Below, piece after piece: positions 24,900 to 34,179 of a stretch of 64,000 bases of DNA (positions within the stretch are counted from its first letter, which is position 1; the number at the start of each line of letters is the position of its first letter). The notes under the pieces were generated by a model that did no database searches, was not told the origin of the DNA, and saw nothing but the letters and a program-made list of their open reading frames with translations. This stretch comes from Gaiellasilicea sp963763755 (lineage in GTDB: Bacteria > Actinomycetota > Thermoleophilia > Gaiellales > Gaiellaceae). Both the position numbers and the translations under genes were made by a program. The DNA lies in the NCBI GenBank assembly GCA_963763755.1, contig CAVXQE010000004.1:186001-250000 (forward strand). The letters are read 5' to 3'.

Positions 24900-25394
24900 C
24901 TACGGACCGTCGAGGCTGCCGGCGTGGTAGCGGCCGCCGTAGAAGACGAGCGGTCGGGCCTCGGGGTCGGCACCGGCCTCGAGCGGCCGGCCGATCAGGA
25001 TTGCGTGGTCGCCGCCGTCCAGCTCCTGCTCGAGCTCGCAGGCGAGCCAGGCGACCGTGCCGGCGAGGACGGGGACCTCGTCGATCAGCTGATGCTCGAC
25101 CCCGGCGAGCTTCTCCTCGCCGCTCGCCTTCGTCGCAAAGCGGCGGGCGAGCTCCTCCTGCTCGGCCCCGAGGATGTTGACGCAGAACCGGCCCGAGTGC
25201 CGGACCGCCTCGAGCGTGTTCGAAGCTCGGTCCAGCGCGACCAGCACGAGCAGCGGCTCGAGCGAGAGCGAGGTGAGCGCGTTCGTCGTCGCTCCACGCG
25301 GGCCTGTTTCGCCGCGGCTCGTGATCACCGCGACACCGGTCGCCCAGTGGGACATCAGCCGCCGCAGCTCGCGCGGGTCGATGGTCGTGCTCAC
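24900..25394 (-). CDS. Flavin reductase-like FMN-binding protein
   Basis: 164 residues of the HpaC/flavin reductase-like family: MSHWATGVAVITSRGE, TTNALTSLSLEPLLVLVALD, SGRFCVNILGAEQEELARRF and FYGGRYHAG are typical. Reduces FMN with NAD(P)H to feed a monooxygenase or acts as an FMN-binding reductase. No oxygenase is adjacent. Divergent from the disulfide oxidoreductase-family gene. Confidence 0.87.
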   Translation of the reverse strand: MSTTIDPRELRRLMSHWATGVAVITSRGETGPRGATTNALTSLSLEPLLVLVALDRASNTLEAVRHSGRFCVNILGAEQEELARRFATKASGEEKLAGVEHQLIDEVPVLAGTVAWLACELEQELDGGDHAILIGRPLEAGADPEARPLVFYGGRYHAGSLDGP

Positions 25395-25435
25395 GCTGCG
25401 ATCGTCGCATAACGGGCATCTGCAACACTCGGCGC

Positions 25436-26791
25436 ATGGCCGAGCGCAGCTTCGACGTCGTCGTGATCGGCGCCGGCCCGGCCGGCGAGGTCGCTGCGGG
25501 GCGGCTCGGCGAGGGCGGGCTCTCGGTCGCGCTCGTCGAGAAGCATCTCGTCGGGGGCGAGTGCTCCTACTACGCCTGCATGCCCTCGAAGGCGCTGCTC
25601 CGGCCGGGCGAGTTGCTCGCCGAGACGAAGCGTGTGCCTGGCATCCGTGCCGACGGGCTCGACGTGCCGGCCGTGCTCGCGCGCCGCGACGAGGTGATCC
25701 ACGACCTCGACGACTCGACCCAGGTGCCGTGGCTGGAGGAGCGCGGTGTCGAGCTCGTGCGCGGCGACGCGCAGTTCGACGGGGAGCGGCGCGTGACGGT
25801 CGGTGAGGACGTCCTCGTGGCCGGCAAGGCGGTCATCGTCGCGACCGGGAGCGGGCCGGTCATGCCGCCGATCCCGGGCCTCGTCGAGTCGAAGCCGTGG
25901 GGGAACCGTGAGGCGACGACGGCCAAGGTCGCGCCGGAGCGCCTCGTGATTCTCGGCGGCGGCGTCGTCGGCGTCGAGCTCGCCCAGGCCTGGGTCTCGC
26001 TCGGGACGAAAGTCATCCTGCTGGAAGGCGCACCGCGCGTGATCGTCCGCGAGGAGCCGTTCGCCTCCGCCGAGGTCGAGGCGGCCCTGCGCGAGGCAGG
26101 CGTCGACGTCCGCACGAACTGCCGCGCGGTCTCGGTCGCCCGCGACGGCGATGTGACGGTCACGATGGAGGACGGCTCGACCGCCACCGGCTCCGAATTG
26201 CTCGTCGCTGTGGGCCGGAAGCCGAACACCGAGAGCCTCGGGCTCGAGACGATCGGGCTCGAGCCGGGCAAGCCGGTCGAGGTCGGCTCGAATCTCCGTT
26301 CGTCGCGACACGACTGGCTGTACGCGATCGGCGACGCGAACGGCCGCGCCCTGCTCACGCACATGGGCAAGTACCAGGGGCGGCTCGCCGCCGACTCGAT
26401 CCTCGGGCGGAGCGTGACGCTCGTCTCCGACGGCCCGCTCTCGCCGCGCGTGATCTTCACCGACCCGCAGGTCGCCGCCGTGGGCCACACGCTGGGATCG
26501 GCAGAGGCGGCCGGGATGGTGGTGCGTGCGGTCGATGTCGAGACGGGCTCGACCGCGGGTGCGAGCTACGTCGGCCGCGGCGCGCCCGGAACCTCCAGGC
26601 TCGTCATCGACGACGTGCGTCACGTCATCGTGGGGGCCACCTTCACCGGGGTCGAGGTCTCCGAGTGGCTGCACGCGGCGACGATCGCCGTCGTCTGCGA
26701 AGTCCCGCTCGACCGGCTCATCCACGCCGTCCCGTCCTTCCCGACGCGGAGCGAGATCTGGCTGAAGCTCCTCGAGGCAGCAGGGCTCTGA
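25436..26791 (+). CDS. Class I pyridine nucleotide-disulfide oxidoreductase (lipoamide dehydrogenase/mercuric reductase-like)
   Basis: 451 residues, intact. FAD motif VVVIGAGPAGEVAAGRL, redox-active cysteine pair with four residues between in GGECSYYACMPSKALLRP, NAD(P) motif LVILGGGVVGVELAQ, second FAD site YAIGDANGRALLTH, and a dimerisation domain with HAVPSFPTRSE where the catalytic histidine is expected. No lipoyl enzyme complex genes nearby, so the substrate is open. It is followed after one base by a methyltransferase gene. Confidence 0.88.
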   Translation: MAERSFDVVVIGAGPAGEVAAGRLGEGGLSVALVEKHLVGGECSYYACMPSKALLRPGELLAETKRVPGIRADGLDVPAVLARRDEVIHDLDDSTQVPWLEERGVELVRGDAQFDGERRVTVGEDVLVAGKAVIVATGSGPVMPPIPGLVESKPWGNREATTAKVAPERLVILGGGVVGVELAQAWVSLGTKVILLEGAPRVIVREEPFASAEVEAALREAGVDVRTNCRAVSVARDGDVTVTMEDGSTATGSELLVAVGRKPNTESLGLETIGLEPGKPVEVGSNLRSSRHDWLYAIGDANGRALLTHMGKYQGRLAADSILGRSVTLVSDGPLSPRVIFTDPQVAAVGHTLGSAEAAGMVVRAVDVETGSTAGASYVGRGAPGTSRLVIDDVRHVIVGATFTGVEVSEWLHAATIAVVCEVPLDRLIHAVPSFPTRSEIWLKLLEAAGL

Positions 26792-26792
26792 G

Positions 26793-27974
26793 TTGGCCGC
26801 GGCGATCGACGACCTCCTGACCGATCTCTTCGCGGGCGACCAGCTGCGCCGCGCCGTGCTCTCGAAGCCGCGCTCGACCGAGGTTCCGGCGAAGACGACG
26901 ATCGACCCCGTGGAGCTGCGGGGCGAGACGGCGTATCGCTTCACCGCGCATCTTCCCGACCGGACGACACACGAGAACCTCGCTCCCGACGCGGCACGCG
27001 AGCGCCTCGGCGCGCTGCTCACCGACTACGGGCAGGGGCTGCTTCAGTCCTCGGAGGCGGACTGGCAGGTGCTCGGGGAGACCGTGCTCCGCCGGCCGCC
27101 GTCCAGGCAGGCCGCGCCGCGGGAGCACGACCGGAAGAAGCGATACCTGCTGGAGGAGGGCACGCCCGTCCCGTTCCTGGTCGAGCTCGGCGTGATGACC
27201 TCCGACGGCAAGGTGCGCAAGAGCCGCTACGACAAGTTCCGGCAGGTCAACCGCTTCCTCGAGCTCGTCGACGACGTCGTTCCCTCGCTGCGTCCCGAGG
27301 GAGTCCTGCGCGTCGTCGACTTCGGCTGTGGCAAGTCGTACCTCACGTTCGCGATCCATCACCTGCTGACGGAGCTTCGCGGCCGCTCGGTGGAGATCGT
27401 CGGACTCGACCTGAAGGAGGACGTGATCGCCGCGTGCTCCTCGCTCGCGGAGCGCACCGGCGCGACCGGCCTTCGCTTCGAGCGCGGCGACATCGCAAAC
27501 TTCGAAGCCGGCGGCAGCATCGACCTGGTGGTCAGCCTGCACGCCTGCGACACCGCCACCGACGAGGCGCTCGCGCAGGCCGTGTTCTGGCAGGCCGATG
27601 CGATCCTCGCCGTTCCCTGCTGTCAGAAGGAGGCCTACGGACAGCTCGAGAGCCGGCTCCTGGCGCCGCTGCTACGCCACGGTCTCGCCAAGGAGCGCTT
27701 CGCGGCGCTGGTCACCGACACGCTCCGCGCCCAGCTGCTCGAGCTCGCCGGCTACCGGGCCCAGCTCGTCGAATTCGTCGCGATCGAGCACACGGCGAAG
27801 AACGTCCTCATCCGCGCGGTCAAGGGCGCGCCTGCAGGAGCGGATGCCCACCGGGCCTACGAGGAGCTTCGCGACTCGCTCGGTCTCGACCCCGCGCTCG
27901 AGCGCTTGCTCCGCGACCCGGTCAGGGTTCGAGCGTGGCGGCAAGCGCCGCTTCGACCGAATCGTGCACGCTGA
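26793..27974 (+). CDS. SAM-dependent methyltransferase (Methyltransf_32-like)
   Basis: 393 residues with a C-terminal Rossmann methyltransferase: VVDFGCGKSYLTFAIHHLL (motif I), EIVGLDLKEDVIA, VVSLHACDTATDEAL and the cysteine-containing VPCCQKE. This pattern is that of PF13679 proteins, several of which act on RNA or small basic substrates; target here unknown. N-terminal 150 residues are unassigned. The TTG at 26793 is one base after the preceding stop; no better start is in frame. The last 53 bases overlap the convergent STAS gene. Confidence 0.8.
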   Translation: MAAAIDDLLTDLFAGDQLRRAVLSKPRSTEVPAKTTIDPVELRGETAYRFTAHLPDRTTHENLAPDAARERLGALLTDYGQGLLQSSEADWQVLGETVLRRPPSRQAAPREHDRKKRYLLEEGTPVPFLVELGVMTSDGKVRKSRYDKFRQVNRFLELVDDVVPSLRPEGVLRVVDFGCGKSYLTFAIHHLLTELRGRSVEIVGLDLKEDVIAACSSLAERTGATGLRFERGDIANFEAGGSIDLVVSLHACDTATDEALAQAVFWQADAILAVPCCQKEAYGQLESRLLAPLLRHGLAKERFAALVTDTLRAQLLELAGYRAQLVEFVAIEHTAKNVLIRAVKGAPAGADAHRAYEELRDSLGLDPALERLLRDPVRVRAWRQAPLRPNRAR

Positions 27975-28293
27975 GGTGCTGGTCGAGGCCGGAGATCTTG
28001 AGCGCGCGGTGAGTCTCCAGGCCCGGCGAGGCCAGTAGGAACGCCTGCCGGTTCGCGAGGGTCGTGCGCGCCTCGATCAGGACACCGAGCGCAGTCGAGT
28101 CGACGAAGGCCACCTCTGCGAGGTCGACGACGAGCCTTTCCGGCTGCTCGGACGCGAGCTCGAGGAGGACAGTCCTCACTTCGGGCGCGTTGTAGAGATC
28201 GAGCTCGCCCTCGAGGTGGACGACGACGGCGCCCCCGCTGTGGCGCTCGACGCCCTTGACCGGCGGCACATTCAGATTTGTCCCTTCGCCCAT
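27922..28293 (-). CDS. STAS-domain anti-sigma factor antagonist
   Basis: 123 residues of SpoIIAA/RsbV type. VVVHLEGELDLYNAPEVR, LVVDLAEVAFVDSTALGVL and SGLDQHLSVHDSVEAAL are typical; the serine in VDSTALG is the expected phosphorylation site. It would release a partner sigma factor from a kinase-type anti-sigma factor, which is not encoded here. ATG 28293; the start is 28 bases from the divergent kynureninase-like gene. Confidence 0.88.
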   Translation of the reverse strand: MGEGTNLNVPPVKGVERHSGGAVVVHLEGELDLYNAPEVRTVLLELASEQPERLVVDLAEVAFVDSTALGVLIEARTTLANRQAFLLASPGLETHRALKISGLDQHLSVHDSVEAALAATLEP

Positions 28294-28302
28294 GACCCTT
28301 CC

Positions 28303-28319
28303 GGAGCATAGTCTGCTCC
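28303..28319. promoter_or_regulatory. Inverted repeat over a leaderless divergent promoter
   Basis: GGAGCA and TGCTCC, five bases apart, in a 27-base gap between two divergent starts. TAGTCT (28309-28314) is six bases before the GTG at 28321; TATGCT on the other strand (28310-28305) is 11 bases before ATG 28293. A protein on this repeat would block both. Confidence 0.5.
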
Positions 28320-28320
28320 C

Positions 28321-29475
28321 GTGCGTCCGTTGCTCGACTATCGCTCCGAGTTCCCGATCCTCGAGCACACGACCTACCTGATCAACCATTCGCTGGGAGC
28401 GATGCCGGTGAAGGTGGAGGAGCGGGTCGCGGAGTATGCGCGCACCTGGCGAGAGCGCGGGATCCGGGCCTGGGGCGAAGGCTGGTGGGAGATGCCGATG
28501 ACGGTCGGCGACCAGATCGGCCGGATCGTCGGCGCACCGGCCGGCTCCACGGTGATGCACCAGAACGTGGCGATCGCCGAGGCCGTCGTCCTCTCGTGCT
28601 TCACGTCGTCGCCGGAGCGGAATCGCGTCGTCTACGAGCGCGGCAACTTTCCCTCGGTTCGCTACCTCTACCAGGCACAGTCGGACCTCGAGGTCGTCGT
28701 CTGCGAGGACGACGGCGAGATCGTGGAGGCGATCGACGAGCACACGCTGCTCGTCCCGATCAGCCACGTGCTCTACAAGTCGGGCGAGATCCAGGACGTC
28801 GAGAAGATCGTCAGCCGCGCCCACGACGTCGGCGCGCACGTGATCCTCGACGCCTACCAGTCCGCGGGGATCGTCCCGCTCGACGTCACCGCCCTCGACG
28901 TCGACTTCGCGGTCGGCGGCTCGGTCAAGTGGCTCTGCGGGGGCCCCGGCAACGGCTGGCTCTACGTGCGTCCGGACCTCGCCGAGCGGCTCGAGCCCAC
29001 GTACACCGGCTGGCAGGCGCACGAGGCTCCCTTCGCTTTCGAGGAGGAGATGCGCTACGCGTCCGGCGCGGCGCGCTTCCTGACCGGGACGCCGAACGTG
29101 CCGGCGCTCTACGCGGGGACGCCCGGCTACGACCTGATCGAGGAGATCGGTGTCGAGCGGATCCGCGAGAACTCACTCCGCCAGACGGATCTGCTGATCC
29201 GGCTCGCCGAGGCCGCCGGCTTCGGGATCGCGAGCGCACGCGAGCCCGAGCGCCGCGGCGGCACGGTGACCGTGCACGTCGACGAGTTCCCGGCGGTGCA
29301 CAAGGAGCTCTCGGAGCGCCAGATCCTCTGCGATTTCCGCCCGGGTGCCGGCATCCGGATCGGGCCGCACTACTACACCTCGGATGCCGAGCTCGAGCAC
29401 GTGGTCGCCCAGATCACGGAGATCGTCGAGACCGGAGCGTACGAGCGCCACATCGGCGCCGTCGCCAGGCACTAG
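28321..29475 (+). CDS. Kynureninase-like class V aminotransferase-fold enzyme
   Basis: 384 residues, intact. PLP lysine 203 in GGSVKWLCGGPGNGWLYV, preceded by VILDAYQSAGIVPLDV, gives the kynureninase signature. YLINHSLGAMP near the start and QILCDFRPGAGIRIGPHYYT near the end also match kynureninase. It would cleave kynurenine to anthranilate and alanine, but no other tryptophan catabolism genes are present, so a related beta-lyase or desulfurase activity cannot be excluded. GTG start, leaderless-type promoter. Convergent with etfA, overlapping by four bases. Confidence 0.8.
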   Translation: MRPLLDYRSEFPILEHTTYLINHSLGAMPVKVEERVAEYARTWRERGIRAWGEGWWEMPMTVGDQIGRIVGAPAGSTVMHQNVAIAEAVVLSCFTSSPERNRVVYERGNFPSVRYLYQAQSDLEVVVCEDDGEIVEAIDEHTLLVPISHVLYKSGEIQDVEKIVSRAHDVGAHVILDAYQSAGIVPLDVTALDVDFAVGGSVKWLCGGPGNGWLYVRPDLAERLEPTYTGWQAHEAPFAFEEEMRYASGAARFLTGTPNVPALYAGTPGYDLIEEIGVERIRENSLRQTDLLIRLAEAAGFGIASAREPERRGGTVTVHVDEFPAVHKELSERQILCDFRPGAGIRIGPHYYTSDAELEHVVAQITEIVETGAYERHIGAVARH

Positions 29476-30336
29476 GGCGAGCGGCGCAGCTCTTCGATCA
29501 CGGCCGCGACGACCTCGTGCAGGTCTCCGACGACGGCGTAGTCCGAGCGAGCGAGCATCGGTGCGTTCGGGTCCTTGTTGATGGCCAGGATCTTCTTCGC
29601 GCCCTTGCAGCCGACGATGTGCTGGATCGCGCCGCTGATCCCGCAGGCGATGTAGAGGTCGGGGGCGATCCTCGCGCCGGTCTGGCCGACCTGGTCGGCG
29701 TGCGCCCGCCAGCCGAGGTTCGTGACGACGCGCGAGCCGCCGACGGCGCCGCCGAGCAGCCCCGCGAGCTCCTCGAGGACGGCGAAGCCCTCCGCGCTGC
29801 CCACGCCGCGGCCACCGCCGACGACGACCCGTGCGTCGGTGAGCGAGACGGTGCCGGGCGGCGGCTCCTCGCGGCGGACGACCCGGACCGCGAGATCCGC
29901 CTCCGAGAGCTCGGGTGCGAACGGCTCCACCGGAACGGGATCGGCGGCCTCGACGACGTGCTGCGCCACCGTCAGCAGCTTCACCGCGCCCGAGAGCGTC
30001 GCCTCCTCGAGCAGGCTGCCGCCCCAGCGCTGTCGCACCACCTGCCAGGGCTCGCCCGGCTGTTCACCCGGCTGGGCCGAGACGCAGTTCGCCGCCAGCG
30101 GCAGGTCGAGCCGTGCCGCGGCGTGCGCCATCGCCTCCTGGCCGCGGTCGCTCGCGGCCGCGACGACGGCGTCGGGCGAATGCTTCTCGACGAGCTGGAC
30201 GATCGCCGCCGCCCAGGCGTCCGGGCGCGTACGCCTCGCCGGCGTCGACCGAGAACGCGTGCACCGGCCCGAGCCGCTGCGCGAACGCGAGCGCCTCGAG
30301 CGAGAGCTCGCCGGGCTCGACGAGGCAGAGGATCAT
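29472..30336 (-). CDS. etfA: Electron transfer flavoprotein alpha subunit, one frameshift
   Basis: FAD-binding subunit that accepts electrons from flavin dehydrogenases. N-terminal MILCLVEPGELSLEALAFAQ and the C-terminal FAD domain LTDARVVVGGGRGVGS, GQTGARIAPDLYIACGISG, AIQHIVGCKGAKKILAINKD are diagnostic. Frame changes near 30222. ATG 30336 overlaps the etfB stop (ATGA). It ends the leftward methyl-transfer operon, so the natural donor is the dimethylglycine/sarcosine dehydrogenase-like protein two genes upstream. Confidence 0.93.
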
Positions 30337-31089
30337 GCGACTCCGAGCTCCTTCAGCACTTCGACGACGCGGGGTGCGGCCGCCGGGCCTTCCCCGAGCA
30401 GCTCGACGTGCGAGCCCTGCTCCTGCGGAACGACCAGCCGCTGCTTGCGCAGATCGCCCTCGCGCCATGCCGGCTCGACCCGCGCGATCTCCAGCTTCTT
30501 CGCGCGCAGCCGGCCCGGGTAGCGACGCGTAGCGCGGGAGGTTGATCCCCTCCTTGACCGTGAGGACGGCCGGCAGCTGCACCTCGAAGATCTCCCAGCC
30601 GCCGCCTTCCTCGCGCCGAACCGTTGCCGTTCCGTCCGCGATCTCGATCCCCTTGATCCCGGTCACGCAGGGGAGCCCGAGCGCGTGCGCGACGCGGATC
30701 CCGACCTGGTAGCCGCCCGAGTCGGCCGACTCGTTGCCGAAGAGGAGCAGGTCGTGGCCGCCGTCGCGGAGCGCGTCTGCGAGCGCGGCGGCCGTCGCCT
30801 GCGGATCCCAGTCGCTGCGATCGGTCTCGAGCAGGACGGCCGACTCGATTCCCATCGCGACCGCGTTCTGCAGCTGCTCTGCGGCGGCCGGCGGCCCGAG
30901 CGTCACCGCGGTCGTCGTGCCGCCGTGCCGCTCCACGAGCCGCAGCGCCTCCTCGACCGCGCATTCCTCGTGCGGGCTGATCGTGAAGCCGAGGTAGCTG
31001 GTGTCGATCTCCTGCTCGTCCGCGGTGAGCGTGATCCGCGCGCCGGTCTCCGGGACGCGCTTGATGCAGACCGCGATGTTCAGCGTCAG
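30333..31089 (-). CDS. etfB: Electron transfer flavoprotein beta subunit, one frameshift
   Basis: AMP-binding partner of EtfA. Starts LNIAVCIKRVPETGARITL; also DLLLFGNESADSGGYQVGIR, LPCVTGIKGIEI and LTVKEGINLPRYASLPG are ETF-beta hallmarks. No ATG, GTG or TTG precedes the conserved start in frame; a CTG at 31089 overlaps the upstream stop (CTGA), parallel to the ATGA/GTGA couplings of its neighbours, so CTG initiation or an A-to-C error is likely. Frame changes near 30527. Confidence 0.9.
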
Positions 31090-33602
31090 CTCCGGACCCG
31101 GGTGTTCTCCGGATCGAAGAGCGGCGTCGAGCCGGCGACGGCCACCGTCACGGGATAGCGCTCGCCCATGTACTGGACGAGCAGCTGCTTGCCCTCGACC
31201 GCGTGCTCGGGCGGCAGGTAGGCCATCAGCACGTGCTTGCCGACCGACGGGCCCGACCCGGCGGACGTGACGTACGACGGGCGGCCCTTGCGGTCGACGA
31301 TCCGCTCGCCGTCGGCGGTCAGGATCGGCTCGCGCCCCATCATGTACCGCTTGACGCCGGACGACGAGGTCGGATCGTCGACGGTCAGCGTGGACATGAT
31401 CGCGGCCGGCTCCTCTTCCCGGTGGCGCAGGTACGCGTCCTTGCCGACGAAGTCGTGCTCCTTCACCTTCGGGCGCGTCATGCCGGCCTCGGCGACGTTG
31501 TACTCCGACTCGAGCTCGGCGCCGTACGCGCGGTAGCCCTTCTCGATCCGCCCGGTCGTCCCGTAGACGCCGATCCCCGCCGGCACGACGCCGAGCGGCT
31601 GTCCCGCCTCCCAGAGGACGTCCCAGAGCGCTGCTCCGTCCGCCATCGGCGCGTAGATCTCCCAGCCGAGCTCGCCGACGTAGGAGATCCGGGACGCCAG
31701 CGCCCGCACGCCTCCCAGCTCGACCTCACGGCAGCGCGCGAACGGAAAGCCCGCGTGCGAGACGTCGTCGCTCGTCACCGAAGCGACGAGGTCGCGCGCC
31801 CGCGGCCCCCAGACGCCGACCGTGCACCAGTCCTCGGTCACGTCCGTCAGCTGCGCCGAGCCGTCCTGCGGCAGCCGGTCGGAGAACCACTTGCGGTCCG
31901 CCATCCCGTGCGCGGCGCCGGTGACGATCCGGAAGAGCTCCGGCTCCAGCCGCATGATCGTCAGGTCGGCCTTGAAGCCGCCGTTGTGGTCGAGGATCGG
32001 CGTGTAGACGACGCGGCCGGGCTCGACGTCCATCTCGGCGAGCGCGATGTGCTGCAGGGCCTCGAGCGCGCCGGGGCCGGTGACGTCGAGGACGTGGAAC
32101 GCGCTCAGGTCGATCATCGCCACGCGGTCGCGCATCGCCAGGTGCTCGGCGTTCACGATCGGCGACCACCAGCGCGACTCCCACTCCGCCTCGCGCGGCA
32201 TCACGCGGTCGCCGTACTCCTCGAGCAAGCCGGCGTTCGACTCGTACCACCACGGGCGCTCCCAGCCGGCCGTCTCGAAGAAGACGGCGCCGAGCTCCTG
32301 CTCGCGGGGGTGGAACGGGCTGACGCGGACGTTCCGGTTGCTCTCCCACTGCTCCGACGGGTGGACGATCCCGTAGGTCTTGTTGAAGCCCTCGGAGGCG
32401 CGCGCGTCGACGTGGCGCTGCTCGCGCTGATGCGGGTGGAAGCGGGCGATGTCCGCGCCGTGCACGTCGATCTCCGAGGCACCCTCGACGGCCCACTCGG
32501 CGACCGCGCGTGCGATCCCCGGTCCTTCCTTGATCCAGACCGCGGCCACCGACCAGAGGTTCTTCACCTCGGGCGTCTCGCCGAGGATCGGCATCCCGTC
32601 CGGGGTCAGCGAGAGCAGGCCGTTGATCGCGTGGCGGATCCCGGCGCCCTCGACGGTCAGGATCTCGGGCATCAGCTCGAGCGCCTGCTCCAGCTGCAGG
32701 TCGAAGTCCTCGGAGGTGAAGGGAAGCTCGGTGGGGGAGAGCGCGGACTCCTCGATCGACGGAATCTCGTCCGGGTCCATGAGGATCGACCGGTGCGCGT
32801 AGGAGCCGACCTCCATGTCGCTGCCGTTCTGCCGCTCGTACATGTTCGTGTCGACGTCGCGGACGATCGGGAAGAAGATCTCGCCCGGCGTCTCCTCGAA
32901 GAGCGGGATCGGGCCGACGCTGATCATCTGGTGGACGGCGGGCGTGAGCGGGATCGCGGCGCCGGCCATCTTCGCGATCCGCGGGCTCCAGACGCCGCAG
33001 CAGACGAAGACGTACTCCGTCTCGATCGGGCCCTTGTCGGTGTGCACGCGCCGGACGCGCCCGTTCTCGACGTCGATCCCGGTCACCTCGGTGCCCGCGG
33101 CGATCGTCAGCGCGCCGAGGCCCTGTCGCGGCCTCGCGCATCAGCGTGCCGGCCCGGAGCGAGTCGACGCAGCCGACCCCGGTGTGTAGAAGCCGCCGAG
33201 GATGATCTCCTCGTTGATGTAGGGCACGAGCTCCTTCACCTGCGCCGGCGTCAGCAGCTCCGACGGCTCGCCCCAGGAGATCGACGAGGTGATGCGCCGG
33301 TTGAACTCCTCCAGCCGCTCCTGTGTGCGCGCGACCTCGATCCCGCCGCTCACGGTGTGCACGCCGAGCTCGATGTACTGGTCCGTCGAGTCGCGCGTGA
33401 GCGCGGTCATCTCCTTCGAGTGGTCGACGGGGAAGATGAAGTTGGAGGCGTGCCCGGTCGAGCCGCCCGGGTTCGGCAGCGCACCCTTGTCCAGCAGCAC
33501 GAGGTCGCGCCAGCCGAGCCGCGCCAGGTGATGAACCATGCTGTTGCCGACGATGCCGGCGCCGACGACGACCGCCTTCGCGCTCGAGGGGAAGTCAGTC
33601 AT
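31086..33602 (-). CDS. Dimethylglycine/sarcosine dehydrogenase-like flavoprotein with GcvT domain, frameshifts near 33130-33180
   Basis: About 838 residues. N-terminal FAD-dependent DAO domain (AVVVGAGIVGNSMVHHLARL, GGSTGHASNFIFPVDHSKE, VYVFVCCGVWSP-like strand EYVFVCCGVWSPRI), then a linker domain and a C-terminal glycine-cleavage T-protein domain (MIDLSAFHVLDVTGPGALEA, SRISYVGELGWEIYAP, VGKDAYLRH). This is the layout of dimethylglycine and sarcosine dehydrogenases, which oxidise an N-methyl group and hand the C1 to tetrahydrofolate. With EtfB/EtfA directly downstream, electrons should pass to ETF. Placed after corrinoid methyl-transfer genes, it would continue betaine breakdown after the first methyl is removed. 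The two frame breaks lie close together, so only about 20 residues are uncertain. Confidence 0.87.
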
Positions 33603-34179
33603 CGCTCGCACCGGGCGATCCTACGAGTTGCTCGAGCTGCCGCTCCAGACCATCCGTCCCGACCTCGCGCACCTCGAGCCGCAGTCCCATGATCTCGGCC
33701 GCGTGCTCGGCCTGGACGAGCAGCTCCGGCGTCGGCTCCTGGGCGAGCCAGACACGCGCGTGTAGTTCGCGAAGTAGGCGTCGCGCAGCTCGGGCAGGCG
33801 CAACGGCCGGGCGACGCTCGCGTCGAAGGTCTTCACGAGGAAGTCGGTCAGGAAGTAGGTGCCGGGCTCCTCGGCCAGCGCCTCGCGCACCTCGTCGCGG
33901 GCGAGCACGTCGTAGCAGTGATCTCCCTGGAGCCGCTTCGCGCCGTGCTCGAGCAAGCACCTCGTCGAGCGCGCCGTAGGTGCCGCAGTCGGCGTAGGCG
34001 ACCGCGAGCCGGTCGCAGTCGAGCGAACGGAGCTCCGTGTCGACGGCGGCCGCGATCCGCTCGGGCCGGTTGTGCAGCTGCGGCGGCAGCGCGCGGATCT
34101 CGACGTCCCAGCCGCGGTCGAGCGCGAGCCGGCGAACGTGGAGCGCGAGCGCCCCGCAGGCGACGACACCGACTGTCAA
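33595..34179 (-). CDS. DUF1638 family protein, two frameshifts
   Basis: About 195 residues. VGVVACGALALHVRRLALDR, ALPPQLHNRPERI and YADCGTYGALDE at the start, then GDHCYDVLARDEVREALAEE and PGTYFLTDFLVKTFD are DUF1638 features, with conserved cysteines and histidines that could bind metal. Members occur beside corrinoid methyltransferase genes in anaerobes, as here between RACo and the flavin dehydrogenase. Biochemistry unknown; a role in corrinoid or methyl-transfer chemistry is inference. Frame breaks near 33945 and 33765. TTG start overlaps the RACo stop (TTGA). Confidence 0.8.
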   Translation of the reverse strand: MTVGVVACGALALHVRRLALDRGWDVEIRALPPQLHNRPERIAAAVDTELRSLDCDRLAVAYADCGTYGALDEVLARARREAAPGRSLLRRARPRRGARGAGRGARHLLPDRLPREDLRRERRPAVAPARAARRLLRELHARVWLAQEPTPELLVQAEHAAEIMGLRLEVREVGTDGLERQLEQLVGSPGASDD

